Positions 1 to 5,513 of a DNA stretch of 7,113 nt are shown here, in pieces. This DNA is from Spirochaetota bacterium (GTDB taxonomy: Bacteria; Spirochaetota; JAGLSM01), in contig JAGLSM010000104.1 in the NCBI GenBank assembly GCA_023135745.1, positions 1 through 7,113 on the forward strand. Direction: 5' to 3'. Both the position numbers and the translations under genes were made by a program. The notes beneath the pieces are model-generated. The model was given only the letters and a program-made list of their open reading frames with translations. It searched no databases and was not told the origin of the DNA. Numbering within the stretch: position 1 is the stretch's first letter; each line of letters begins with the position of its first letter.

Positions 1-213
1 TCCGCACAATCTGCTGAATGCTATTCCCCTGCCCCCTGTTACCAAAAGCATCCGTAATGTATTTCCGGTCAGGTATGCCGACATCTTTGAGAAATTAGTA
101 GATTCTGCGGCATCAAGTACATTCCTTACAGAATCCTCAGGATTAGATCCAAAACAGGAAATTAAAAACAAGGGAAGGATAAATAATGCAATTATGCGTG
201 AAAATTTCATCAT
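1..213 (-). CDS. Putative lipoprotein, N-terminal 71 residues (C-terminus beyond the left edge)
   Basis: The reverse strand is open from an ATG at 213 to the window edge. The product starts with a basic n-region (MMKFSR), a hydrophobic stretch (residues 6-18) and a lipobox L-I-S-C with Cys20 followed by FGSN. This is a classic type II signal peptide, so the mature protein should be lipidated at Cys20 and held at the membrane outside the cytoplasm. The start of the mature part (PEDSVRNVLDAAES..FSKMSAYL) resembles the opening helices of small NTF2-like/DUF4878-type lipoproteins, but too little is visible to assign a family. Two tandem ATGs (213 and 210) could each be the start; an in-frame TGA lies six codons upstream of the first. 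No Shine-Dalgarno sequence is visible. The gene is divergent from the 66-residue gene. Confidence 0.75.
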   Translation of the reverse strand, partial: MMKFSRIIALFILPLFLISCFGSNPEDSVRNVLDAAESTNFSKMSAYLTGNTLRMLLVTGGRGIAFSRLCG

Positions 214-470
214 TATTATATTGTAATCTCAGATATGCTCTTCTGTCAATATGATATTAAGAATTGTATGGGATAATATGGAATATTATAAAAAACCACT
301 TGTAAAAGAATACACTCTGCCATAGACTGAACCATAAGCTTTTTAAAAAACTGTGAATAGCATTTCATAGCTTTTAAATAAATGGGGGTCTGCTACTTTT
401 GCTACTGATGGCGAAAGAATAAATAACCTGCGGCTTATGTTTTTCGATAGACAATCAAAGGAGGATAGCT
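214..470. other. Divergent intergenic region with unassigned leader
   Basis: This is about 257 bases between the leftward lipoprotein gene and the rightward 66-residue gene. Apart from the promoter candidate at 220-249, I see an AT-rich imperfect palindrome around 338-353, a near-repeat of it around 367-380 (AGCTTTTTAAAA versus AGCTTTTAAAT), and a 7-base inverted repeat (CATAAGC 333-339, GCTTATG 433-439). That last pair could close a leader RNA of about 100 bases. A weak rightward promoter-like pair is TTGTAA (300-305) with TAGACT (323-328). I compared the leader by eye with the common riboswitch consensus motifs I know and found no match. Confidence 0.4.
220..249 (-). promoter_or_regulatory. 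Candidate sigma-70-type promoter of the lipoprotein gene
   Basis: On the reverse strand a perfect TTGACA (249-244) is followed after 18 bases by TACAAT (225-220, five of six consensus bases). A transcript starting the usual 6-8 bases downstream would begin at or next to the ATG at 213, giving a leaderless or nearly leaderless mRNA. That fits the missing Shine-Dalgarno sequence. A TATAAT also occurs at 220-215, but it is 23 bases from the -35 box, too far for this pair. The assignment rests on sequence match alone. Confidence 0.45.
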
Positions 471-671
471 ATGAGTTTAGGTAAAAATATTCTACGACTA
501 TTTAGGGGTCTGCTCTACCCTTTGAGTCGCATCCCAGGATTGGGTTTTCTGTATACCGTTGACCGCAACGTCTCTATGGGTCGAAGAGTTGCTGGTTCCG
601 TAAATACCTTTAAGAATGATCAAAAGACAGACAAACCGCAATCCGAAAATACCGAGACAAAAGACAGCTAA
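471..671 (+). CDS. Small basic protein of unknown function (66 aa)
   Basis: I do not recognise this protein. The start is well supported: AAAGGAGG (457-464) lies six bases upstream of the ATG, the strongest ribosome binding site in the window. Residues 1-45 are basic and hydrophobic with glycines and arginines (FRGLLYPLSRIPGLGF, then DRNVSMGRR). Residues 46-66 are hydrophilic and probably disordered (K, D, E, Q, T, S). There is no signal peptide or clear transmembrane helix; the N-terminal third could form a short amphipathic, membrane- or nucleic-acid-binding segment, which is inference. Base composition stands out: the whole ORF is about 42% G+C and 501-600 is about 52%, in a window where most genes look near one third. 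This suggests strong expression, recent acquisition or other constraint. It may be co-transcribed with the possible small ORF 30 bases downstream. Confidence 0.65.
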   Translation: MSLGKNILRLFRGLLYPLSRIPGLGFLYTVDRNVSMGRRVAGSVNTFKNDQKTDKPQSENTETKDS

Positions 672-684
672 AGAACCGTCTCGA

Positions 685-758
685 AAGCAAAGAGGAAAGA
701 AATGGCGATTGCTTACAAAGTAAGCTGCCACATTCCTGAAAAAACGCATCCTTTGCTT
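685..758 (+). promoter_or_regulatory. Nested RNA hairpin covering a ribosome binding site
   Basis: Four helices stack around one axis: 685-692 with 751-758 (AAGCAAAG/CTTTGCTT), 693-697 with 733-737 (AGGAA/TTCCT), 703-706 with 727-730 (TGGC/GCCA), and 711-716 with 720-725 (GCTTAC/GTAAGC, loop AAA). The Shine-Dalgarno GAGG (692-695) and the ATG (702-704) of the possible 41-residue ORF are inside it. AATGGC (701-706) can also pair with GCCATT (770-775), an alternative fold. There is no T-tract, so it is not an intrinsic terminator. A role in controlling translation is inference. Confidence 0.45.
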
Positions 759-827
759 ATTAATTTAATGCCATTGTATTTTCAAAAAATAGGGTTGTGC
801 AACTTCCCTGCAAATTTTTCAGCCTAA
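702..827 (+). CDS. Possible small ORF, 41 aa, unknown function
   Basis: This ORF begins MAIAYKVSCHIPEK and ends NFSA. GAGG (692-695) lies six bases before the ATG, the same spacing as for the 66-residue gene whose stop is 30 bases upstream. Its TAA (825-827) falls within the 5' foot of the stem-loop at 821-854, as expected for a last cistron before a terminator. The protein has two cysteines (9 and 33), a hydrophobic middle (PLLINLMPLYF) and no recognisable domain. Against it: the ORF is short, no family is known to me, and the sequence also folds into an RNA hairpin, so it may be a structured 3' untranslated region rather than a gene. Confidence 0.35.
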   Translation: MAIAYKVSCHIPEKTHPLLINLMPLYFQKIGLCNFPANFSA

Positions 828-854
828 AAGACCGCTCAAGCGGTCCTTTAGGCT
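821..854 (+). terminator. Long stem-loop, probable terminator of the small-gene transcript
   Basis: 821-836 pairs with 839-854: 15 of 16 positions match, with one A-C mismatch (829/846) and a two-base spacer CA at the tip. The inner part has the usual terminator look (AGACCGCT/AGCGGTC). The tract after the stem is weak (CCCCATTTTAC), so termination efficiency is uncertain. The CTTT within the 3' arm could serve if only the inner stem forms. It separates the small genes from groES. Confidence 0.6.
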
Positions 855-868
855 CCCCATTTTACTTA

Positions 869-878
869 ACACATGTGT
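869..878. promoter_or_regulatory. 10-base perfect palindrome upstream of groES, possible operator
   Basis: ACACATGTGT is a perfect palindrome 79 bases before the groES start, in the short stretch between the upstream stem-loop and groES where its promoter should lie. No HrcA/CIRCE sequence (TTAGCACTC with its inverted partner) is present in this stretch. The palindrome may bind a regulator, but it is short enough to arise by chance. No convincing -35/-10 pair was found here; TTGCCG (889-894) with TAATTT (912-917) is only a weak candidate. Confidence 0.25.
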
Positions 879-956
879 AATATTTAGCTTGCCGATATAT
901 GGTGAATTTATTAATTTATAGACTCAAAAAATAATTAAATATTAGTGGAGGCCGTT

Positions 957-1220
957 ATGGCAATTCAACCCCTTGGAGACAGGGTACTTATAAAGATTTC
1001 TGAAAGCGACTCAAAGACTAAAGGCGGCTTGTATATTCCTGATACTGCGAAGGAAAAAACTCAGGAAGGCAGCGTTATTGCTGTTGGTGAATCCGAAGAC
1101 ATTTCTGTTAAGGTTAATGATGTCGTTCTTTACGACAAGTATGCCGGAACCAATATCAAAATTGACGGTGATGAGCACCTTATTGTAAAAAACGATGATT
1201 TGATTGCTATTGTAAAATAG
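957..1220 (+). CDS. groES: Co-chaperonin GroES (10 kDa, 87 aa)
   Basis: GroES forms a heptameric cap on the GroEL chamber and drives ATP-dependent protein folding in the cytoplasm. The 87-residue length is slightly below the usual 94-97. The N-terminal PLGDRVLIK (5-13) is the family signature. The mobile loop that docks on GroEL lies at about 16-34 with GGLYIP (23-28), where many GroES have GGIVLP or GGIVLT. DKYAGT (60-65) corresponds to the KYGGT region. The start at 957 is chosen because GGAGG (947-951) ends five bases before it; a GTG at 945 in the same frame overlaps that Shine-Dalgarno sequence. groEL does not follow: the gene ends in its own intrinsic terminator, so it is monocistronic, as I recall for spirochaetes. 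No CIRCE operator is seen upstream, so heat-shock control, if any, uses another route. Confidence 0.95.
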   Translation: MAIQPLGDRVLIKISESDSKTKGGLYIPDTAKEKTQEGSVIAVGESEDISVKVNDVVLYDKYAGTNIKIDGDEHLIVKNDDLIAIVK

Positions 1221-1251
1221 TTCAATTTTGCATACAGCTTTAAAGACTGAT

Positions 1252-1281
1252 AAAAAATCCCGAATCTTCGGGATTTTTTTT
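1252..1281 (+). terminator. Rho-independent terminator of groES
   Basis: ATCCCGAA (1257-1264) pairs with TTCGGGAT (1267-1274). The stem is flanked by an A-run (1252-1256) that extends it against the T-run (1274-1281). A compact G+C core followed by eight T is a textbook intrinsic terminator, starting 32 bases after the groES stop. The flanking A and T runs could make it work in both directions. Confidence 0.9.
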
Positions 1282-1339
1282 GTTTAGTAAGGTGAAACAT
1301 AAGACTTAGAATAATCAAAAATATTCCGATAAATATACA

Positions 1340-3013
1340 ATGAGAAAAAATAATTCACTTATTCTTGTAATATTTTTTACCCTTATACTTCTTATGTTAA
1401 GCGGCACCTTATTTCACTGGAAATACCGCAATATACATAAAAAAATAACTGAAAAAAGAAAAAAAATAACCGGACAGCTTACAAAAGAAATTACAAATAC
1501 AAAACGCGCAGGAGACGCACGGAATCAGCACCTTGTCATTCTAAAACAATCATTTAAAAAAATTGATGATATGATGTTTATTGGAGTTTTAAACAGTAAA
1601 AATATTCCTATATTTATCCGTACAAGACTCAACTCTAAACAAACCGAATCATCTTTAAATCTTTTGACACGTCTGACACAATCCGTAAAAAATCATCAGT
1701 ATTTTAAAACAGAAAAAAACAACGACTCATTTTATTTTTCAACTCAAATCACAGGAGAAGAAAGAGCACGTATACTGTTTGTATATGATAACAATGTCTA
1801 CAATACAACAAAGATCAGTATTTTAAAACAATATGCTACTACAGCCTTTATAATTATTCTTACAGGAATACTCATCCCATTAATAATTTCACGTATATCT
1901 GTAAAAAATAAAAACACTGATATTGAAGTTTTAAATAAAGATAAAAATGAAAGTGATTCAAATATAGAATACCCGCATCAGAAAAATGTTATTCCTGAAA
2001 AAGAAGTAGAAATGCCATCAGAACTCAGTGACTTTATGATTTCATCATCCATCAAAAAGAACTGTGCAGAACTGTTGGAATACATAATAGAAACAATTAA
2101 AAATCATGTAGAATCAACTGAAATCGTTATCATGCTGGATAAAAAACATTCAATAAGAGCATTTAAAAATTTCCCGGACAATATAAAAATTGTTTCCGAT
2201 CAGGACATTCAAAAAGCAATAGTTAAACTTAGAAACCGTTCATTCATCGGTTCAGACAAGATAATGCTGCCGATTTCAGCAAACGGCGTTTCTTATGGTT
2301 TAATAAAAATAAAAGATATAAATAAAAAGTATTCTGATAATGAAATAAAAATCATATCAGGAATTTTTAAACTAATAGGTCTACAGCTTTACAATTTCAT
2401 TCTTTATGAAATTGCAGTTATTGATGACCTGACAGGATTATATACCAGACGCCATTTCAACATGAGTCTAAGCGATGAAATAGAAATATCTATAAGACAC
2501 CGCAGAGAATTTTCATTTATAATGATTGATATCGATGATTTCAAAAGCATTAACAATAAATTCGGACATATTGAAGGTGACTTCATTCTAGGAAAAATAT
2601 CCGGGCTAATCTCATCATCAGTAAGAAAGGTAGATTCAGTATTCAGGTTTGGAGGAGAAGAAATTGCTGTTATTCTCCTGGAATGCGGTATTAACAATGC
2701 TTTGCAGGTCTCTGAAAAAATCAGAACCGGCATTGAAACTCATGAATTTAAAAGTAAAGAAAATAATAAAATAAATGTTACAGCTAGTTTTGGAATAAAA
2801 TCATTCAACCCCGAAACTCCTGAATCTATGGAAACAATTATTATAGACGCTGAGTCCGCGCTTTATAAGGCAAAAAAAAGCGGAAAAAATCAGTCTGTTG
2901 TTTTTAATAATTCTAAAGCAGGACAAAAAGAATATATAATTTCATCAGACAAAAATTTTACAGGTCAAGATGAAACAATGCTTCTTTTAGAGGCACAGGA
3001 AATTGACAAATAA
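1340..3013 (+). CDS. Membrane-bound diguanylate cyclase with GAF-like and GGDEF domains
   Basis: This 557-residue protein should make cyclic di-GMP from two GTP. Layout: transmembrane helix 1 (about 7-26), an extracytoplasmic sensor region (27-163) with no recognised domain, transmembrane helix 2 (about 165-185), a charged linker, a GAF-like region (about 238-350) and GGDEF (about 357-520). The catalytic domain looks intact: DDLTGLYTRRHF (362-373), metal-binding Asp397 in DIDDFK, guanine-binding Asn405 and Asp414 (in FGHIEGD), and the signature GGEEI (438-442). An RKVD I-site (Arg429, Asp432) lies five residues before the signature, so product inhibition is expected. These spacings match PleD. 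About 35 residues after the domain have no visible fold. The start follows an in-frame TAG at 1307 and has no Shine-Dalgarno sequence. TAGAAT (1307-1312) is a possible -10 box. The groES terminator separates it from groES, so it has its own promoter. Confidence 0.92.
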   Translation: MRKNNSLILVIFFTLILLMLSGTLFHWKYRNIHKKITEKRKKITGQLTKEITNTKRAGDARNQHLVILKQSFKKIDDMMFIGVLNSKNIPIFIRTRLNSKQTESSLNLLTRLTQSVKNHQYFKTEKNNDSFYFSTQITGEERARILFVYDNNVYNTTKISILKQYATTAFIIILTGILIPLIISRISVKNKNTDIEVLNKDKNESDSNIEYPHQKNVIPEKEVEMPSELSDFMISSSIKKNCAELLEYIIETIKNHVESTEIVIMLDKKHSIRAFKNFPDNIKIVSDQDIQKAIVKLRNRSFIGSDKIMLPISANGVSYGLIKIKDINKKYSDNEIKIISGIFKLIGLQLYNFILYEIAVIDDLTGLYTRRHFNMSLSDEIEISIRHRREFSFIMIDIDDFKSINNKFGHIEGDFILGKISGLISSSVRKVDSVFRFGGEEIAVILLECGINNALQVSEKIRTGIETHEFKSKENNKINVTASFGIKSFNPETPESMETIIIDAESALYKAKKSGKNQSVVFNNSKAGQKEYIISSDKNFTGQDETMLLLEAQEIDK

Positions 3014-3027
3014 GATTGGAACCTTTT

Positions 3028-3144
3028 ATGACTGATTGGAAAAAACACCTCTTAAAAAACACATCTCAGGAAAAAGAAAAAGATATATTGCCCGGATTTA
3101 CTCTATATACACCTGAAAAAGAAAACAACTTATCAAAAAAGTGA
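3028..3144 (+). CDS. Possible small ORF, 38 aa, after the diguanylate cyclase gene
   Basis: This short ORF starts MTDWKKHLLK and ends NNLSKK; it is rich in Lys and Glu with a central ILPGFTLYTPEK. It begins 14 bases after the diguanylate cyclase stop. GGA (3018-3020) seven bases before the ATG is a weak Shine-Dalgarno sequence. The last 12 bases overlap the 3' end of the convergent ftsY gene. No domain or family is recognised, and there is no signal peptide. A hydrophilic ORF of this size is common by chance in AT-rich DNA, but its position in line with the upstream gene makes a small second cistron possible. I see no intrinsic terminator between the two convergent transcripts. Confidence 0.35.
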   Translation: MTDWKKHLLKNTSQEKEKDILPGFTLYTPEKENNLSKK

Positions 3145-4032
3145 TGCAGCAAACGAATCAGGTTCAAAAGGTATTAAATCCTCAGGTTTTTCACCAACAC
3201 CTACCATATATACAGGAAGTCCAAGGCCGTATGAGACAGCTATAGTAACACCCCCTCTGGCAGATGAATCCATTTTTGTTATTACTACACCATCCAGGTT
3301 CATTGACTCATTAAAAACTTCGGCCTGAGTATAAGAATTACTTCCGGCTGTAGCATCAAGTACAGCAAATTTCATGTATTTGTTATCCCCGATTTTACTC
3401 TTAATTATCTTGTCGATTTTTTGCAGTTCTTTAGTAAGATTAACCTTATTGTGAAAACGTCCCGCAGTGTCTATTATTAATAAATCAATATTCTTTGAAG
3501 TAGCTGAGATCATCGCGTCAAAAACTACAGCGCCCGGATCCGCGCCCTGCTGCTGTTTAATTATCGGAATGCCTATCCTCTCGGCCCATTCATGTAACTG
3601 CTCTACAGCTGCCGCCCTGAAAGTATCCGCTGCCGCGAACATAACCTTTTTTCCATTTGTTTTAAACTTTCCCGCGATCTTGGCAGCAGTAGTTGTTTTT
3701 CCTGAGCCATTTGCCCCGAGAAGCATTAGAACAGTCAATCCTTCTTCATTCAGTATAAAATCACCAGGTATTAAAATAGATGCCAGGAATTCTACAAAGG
3801 ACTCCTTAATCCTTTCTTTCCCGAAAACCGAATTATCCGAGCAGTATTTACGGAAATCCTCCGCCACCTTTGATGAAGTTTCAATTCCTACATCCGAAGA
3901 GATAAATATTTCTTCAAGTTCGTCAAAGAACTCAGCTTCTGATTTCTTTGAGCGGAACAGGTAACCCAGCTTTGAACCCAGGTTCTGTCTGGTTTTTCCC
4001 ATTCCCTTTTGAAATTTTTTAATAAACTTCAT
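3133..4032 (-). CDS. ftsY: Signal recognition particle receptor FtsY
   Basis: FtsY receives the Ffh/4.5S RNA-ribosome complex at the inner membrane and hands nascent membrane proteins to SecYEG; both GTPases hydrolyse GTP in the complex. The 299-residue protein is a short form: the N domain (about 1-95) follows a basic, amphipathic start (MKFIKKFQKGMGKTRQNLG) that probably binds lipid, and the long acidic A domain of E. coli FtsY is missing. The G domain shows the P-loop GANGSGKTT (106-114), DTFRAAAVEQL (136-146), GADP (163-166), DTAGR (188-192), TKMD (252-255) and the C-terminal GVGEKPEDLIPF (278-289). Some motifs deviate: DATAGSN (227-232) where DATTGQN is usual, and TKMDSSARGG where TKLDGTAKGG is usual. 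It is the last gene of the leftward operon, starting five bases after the PEGA gene stop; GGAG about 12 bases upstream of the ATG is a rather distant Shine-Dalgarno sequence. Confidence 0.96.
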   Translation of the reverse strand: MKFIKKFQKGMGKTRQNLGSKLGYLFRSKKSEAEFFDELEEIFISSDVGIETSSKVAEDFRKYCSDNSVFGKERIKESFVEFLASILIPGDFILNEEGLTVLMLLGANGSGKTTTAAKIAGKFKTNGKKVMFAAADTFRAAAVEQLHEWAERIGIPIIKQQQGADPGAVVFDAMISATSKNIDLLIIDTAGRFHNKVNLTKELQKIDKIIKSKIGDNKYMKFAVLDATAGSNSYTQAEVFNESMNLDGVVITKMDSSARGGVTIAVSYGLGLPVYMVGVGEKPEDLIPFEPDSFAASLF

Positions 4033-4037
4033 GAATT

Positions 4038-5513
4038 TTAGAATCTCCAGTGAAATGATACATGTCTATAAGAAGCGGAGGCAAAGAATGTCTTCTGCTG
4101 TAACAGCATATTAAAGCCAAGCTCACGGTCATCCTTTATCAGATAATCAATTAAGAAATACACGCTGACAGCAAATGCTCCGAGACTTGTATATAGGGCA
4201 ACATTAGCCGCGTTCCTGTATTTGACGTATCTATCACTATAACCAGAATCATCTGTTTGATAATATTGGTTTAGAAAATCTTCAGATTGAAAGTATAAAA
4301 ATGCATAAGTCACGAGAGACGCCGCACCTGTCCAAAAGGAAATATTCATCCACATTCTGGAGCGTTTTACCTTTGCGTCAATTGTAAGCTCTCCCTTAAT
4401 TACAGGCTTCAATGTTAAGAATAATGAATTGGTTTTATTGTTCTTAACATTGATCCGGACATACCTCTTATGATACTTATCCAGCTCCATAGTAAGCCTG
4501 TAATCAGCCGCTTTCATGTTTGTAACTATGAGCGGTGTTTTTCCCTTTTTTGCAAGATCTATGTAGACTGTTGCGCCCTGCGGATCAGAATTAATGCTGA
4601 TCGCTCCGTTTTGAGGCATATAAATCAGACTGGTTTTTAGTTTGTATGAATGATTTGTCTTCAGGCTTATCTCAAGTGTTTTGGATTTATAACCGTCCTT
4701 TTTAAGAAACACCTTGTGGTTAGTAGCTGAAATTACCTTTATATCCTTTGGTGACCTGCCAATAAAGTTACCGTCAAGATATATCATTACATCAGCAGGT
4801 TCAGTTTCTATTTTTAGAGAAGTAACCGGATAATTGATAATAGCTGAGCGGAGGAGCTTTGAAAAATACTTTAGATCAATTAATACTCTATTTTCTTTAA
4901 ATTTTTTGGTTATTTTTTTGACAGTCAGACCTCTCATGACATTGTAAAAATACACATTTACCGTTATATGTTTTTTATCAGTTTTATTAAAAGAACCGTA
5001 TAAGATATATTGGTATTTATATGTCTTTGCAATTTCATCCATAGTCTGATCATTTTTTACTATTACATCAGAACTGAATTTCAGTTTTTTCCTCAGACTT
5101 GCCTTTAGTTTTTTTTCTCTATCAGCATTTCCCAAACTCTTACCGGTAAAATTCTTTCCATCGATTCCGTAATAAGGCATCAGGGAATTTGTTTTTATTA
5201 AACCCATATCTCTCCAGGGCCTGTCCCAATCAATACTTTCCTTTTCCAGAAGGATATCTTTCCTGTCAACAAATATATCAGTAGTCTTTTTAAGCTCTTC
5301 CTTTATCATTAAAGGAAGAGATACAGACAGATAATTGTAGTTACTTGAACCTGTATTATTCTCAAACAGTATCAGGCCGACTGAATAGGATTCAACAAAT
5401 ACAGGTAAGGCGTTTGTTTTGTTTTCCGTTTTTAGAGACATGGAAAAAACAGACGTGTTAAGAATAAAAAATGTTAAAATCACAAAGAAATACTTCAATT
5501 TATTAACTCTCAT
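4038..5513 (-). CDS. Exported TolB-like/PEGA-domain protein
   Basis: This 491-residue envelope protein has unknown function. A signal peptide covers about residues 1-24 ([10 protein letters not shown] then a hydrophobic core). A TolB/CsgG-type N-terminal region follows: YSVGLILFENNTG..YLSVSLPLMIKEEL (43-74) and its second half YILYGSFNKTDKKHITVNVYF (about 169-189), the fold used to bring outer-membrane lipoproteins together. Two PEGA repeats come next (about 231-296 and 303-369), each with a pattern like P-A-D-V-x-I-Y-L-D-G and G-x-x-P. PEGA domains are thought to bind surface or wall structures. Two hydrophobic segments (about 388-408 and 435-458) follow, and the chain ends in alternating polar/hydrophobic residues with a terminal Phe (SYRHVSFHWRF). 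Its ATG overlaps the preceding gene's TGA by four bases, with GAGG close upstream, so the two should be translated in tandem. The domain call is solid; the role is not known. Confidence 0.85.
   Translation of the reverse strand: MRVNKLKYFFVILTFFILNTSVFSMSLKTENKTNALPVFVESYSVGLILFENNTGSSNYNYLSVSLPLMIKEELKKTTDIFVDRKDILLEKESIDWDRPWRDMGLIKTNSLMPYYGIDGKNFTGKSLGNADREKKLKASLRKKLKFSSDVIVKNDQTMDEIAKTYKYQYILYGSFNKTDKKHITVNVYFYNVMRGLTVKKITKKFKENRVLIDLKYFSKLLRSAIINYPVTSLKIETEPADVMIYLDGNFIGRSPKDIKVISATNHKVFLKKDGYKSKTLEISLKTNHSYKLKTSLIYMPQNGAISINSDPQGATVYIDLAKKGKTPLIVTNMKAADYRLTMELDKYHKRYVRINVKNNKTNSLFLTLKPVIKGELTIDAKVKRSRMWMNISFWTGAASLVTYAFLYFQSEDFLNQYYQTDDSGYSDRYVKYRNAANVALYTSLGAFAVSVYFLIDYLIKDDRELGFNMLLQQKTFFASASYRHVSFHWRF

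Noticed and set aside
333..439. Riboswitch upstream of the 66-residue gene
   Set aside because: Only a 7-base closing pair is seen, and I recognised none of the common riboswitch consensus segments, so it is described as an unassigned leader only.
498..749. 83-residue open frame on the reverse strand
   Set aside because: It opposes the 66-residue gene, which has a much stronger ribosome binding site, and it runs through the hairpin region.
945..956. GTG start for groES four codons upstream
   Set aside because: The GTG overlaps the GGAGG Shine-Dalgarno sequence that serves the ATG at 957, and GroES proteins begin near the ATG-encoded residue.
1130..1318. 62-residue open frame on the reverse strand
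   Set aside because: It spans the groES 3' end and its terminator, with no supporting signals.
2404..2733. 109-residue open frame on the reverse strand
   Set aside because: It is antisense to the GGDEF catalytic domain, whose motifs fix the true frame.
3467..3964. 165-residue open frame on the forward strand
   Set aside because: It lies wholly inside ftsY on the opposite strand, where conserved FtsY motifs are clear, and its translation resembles no family.
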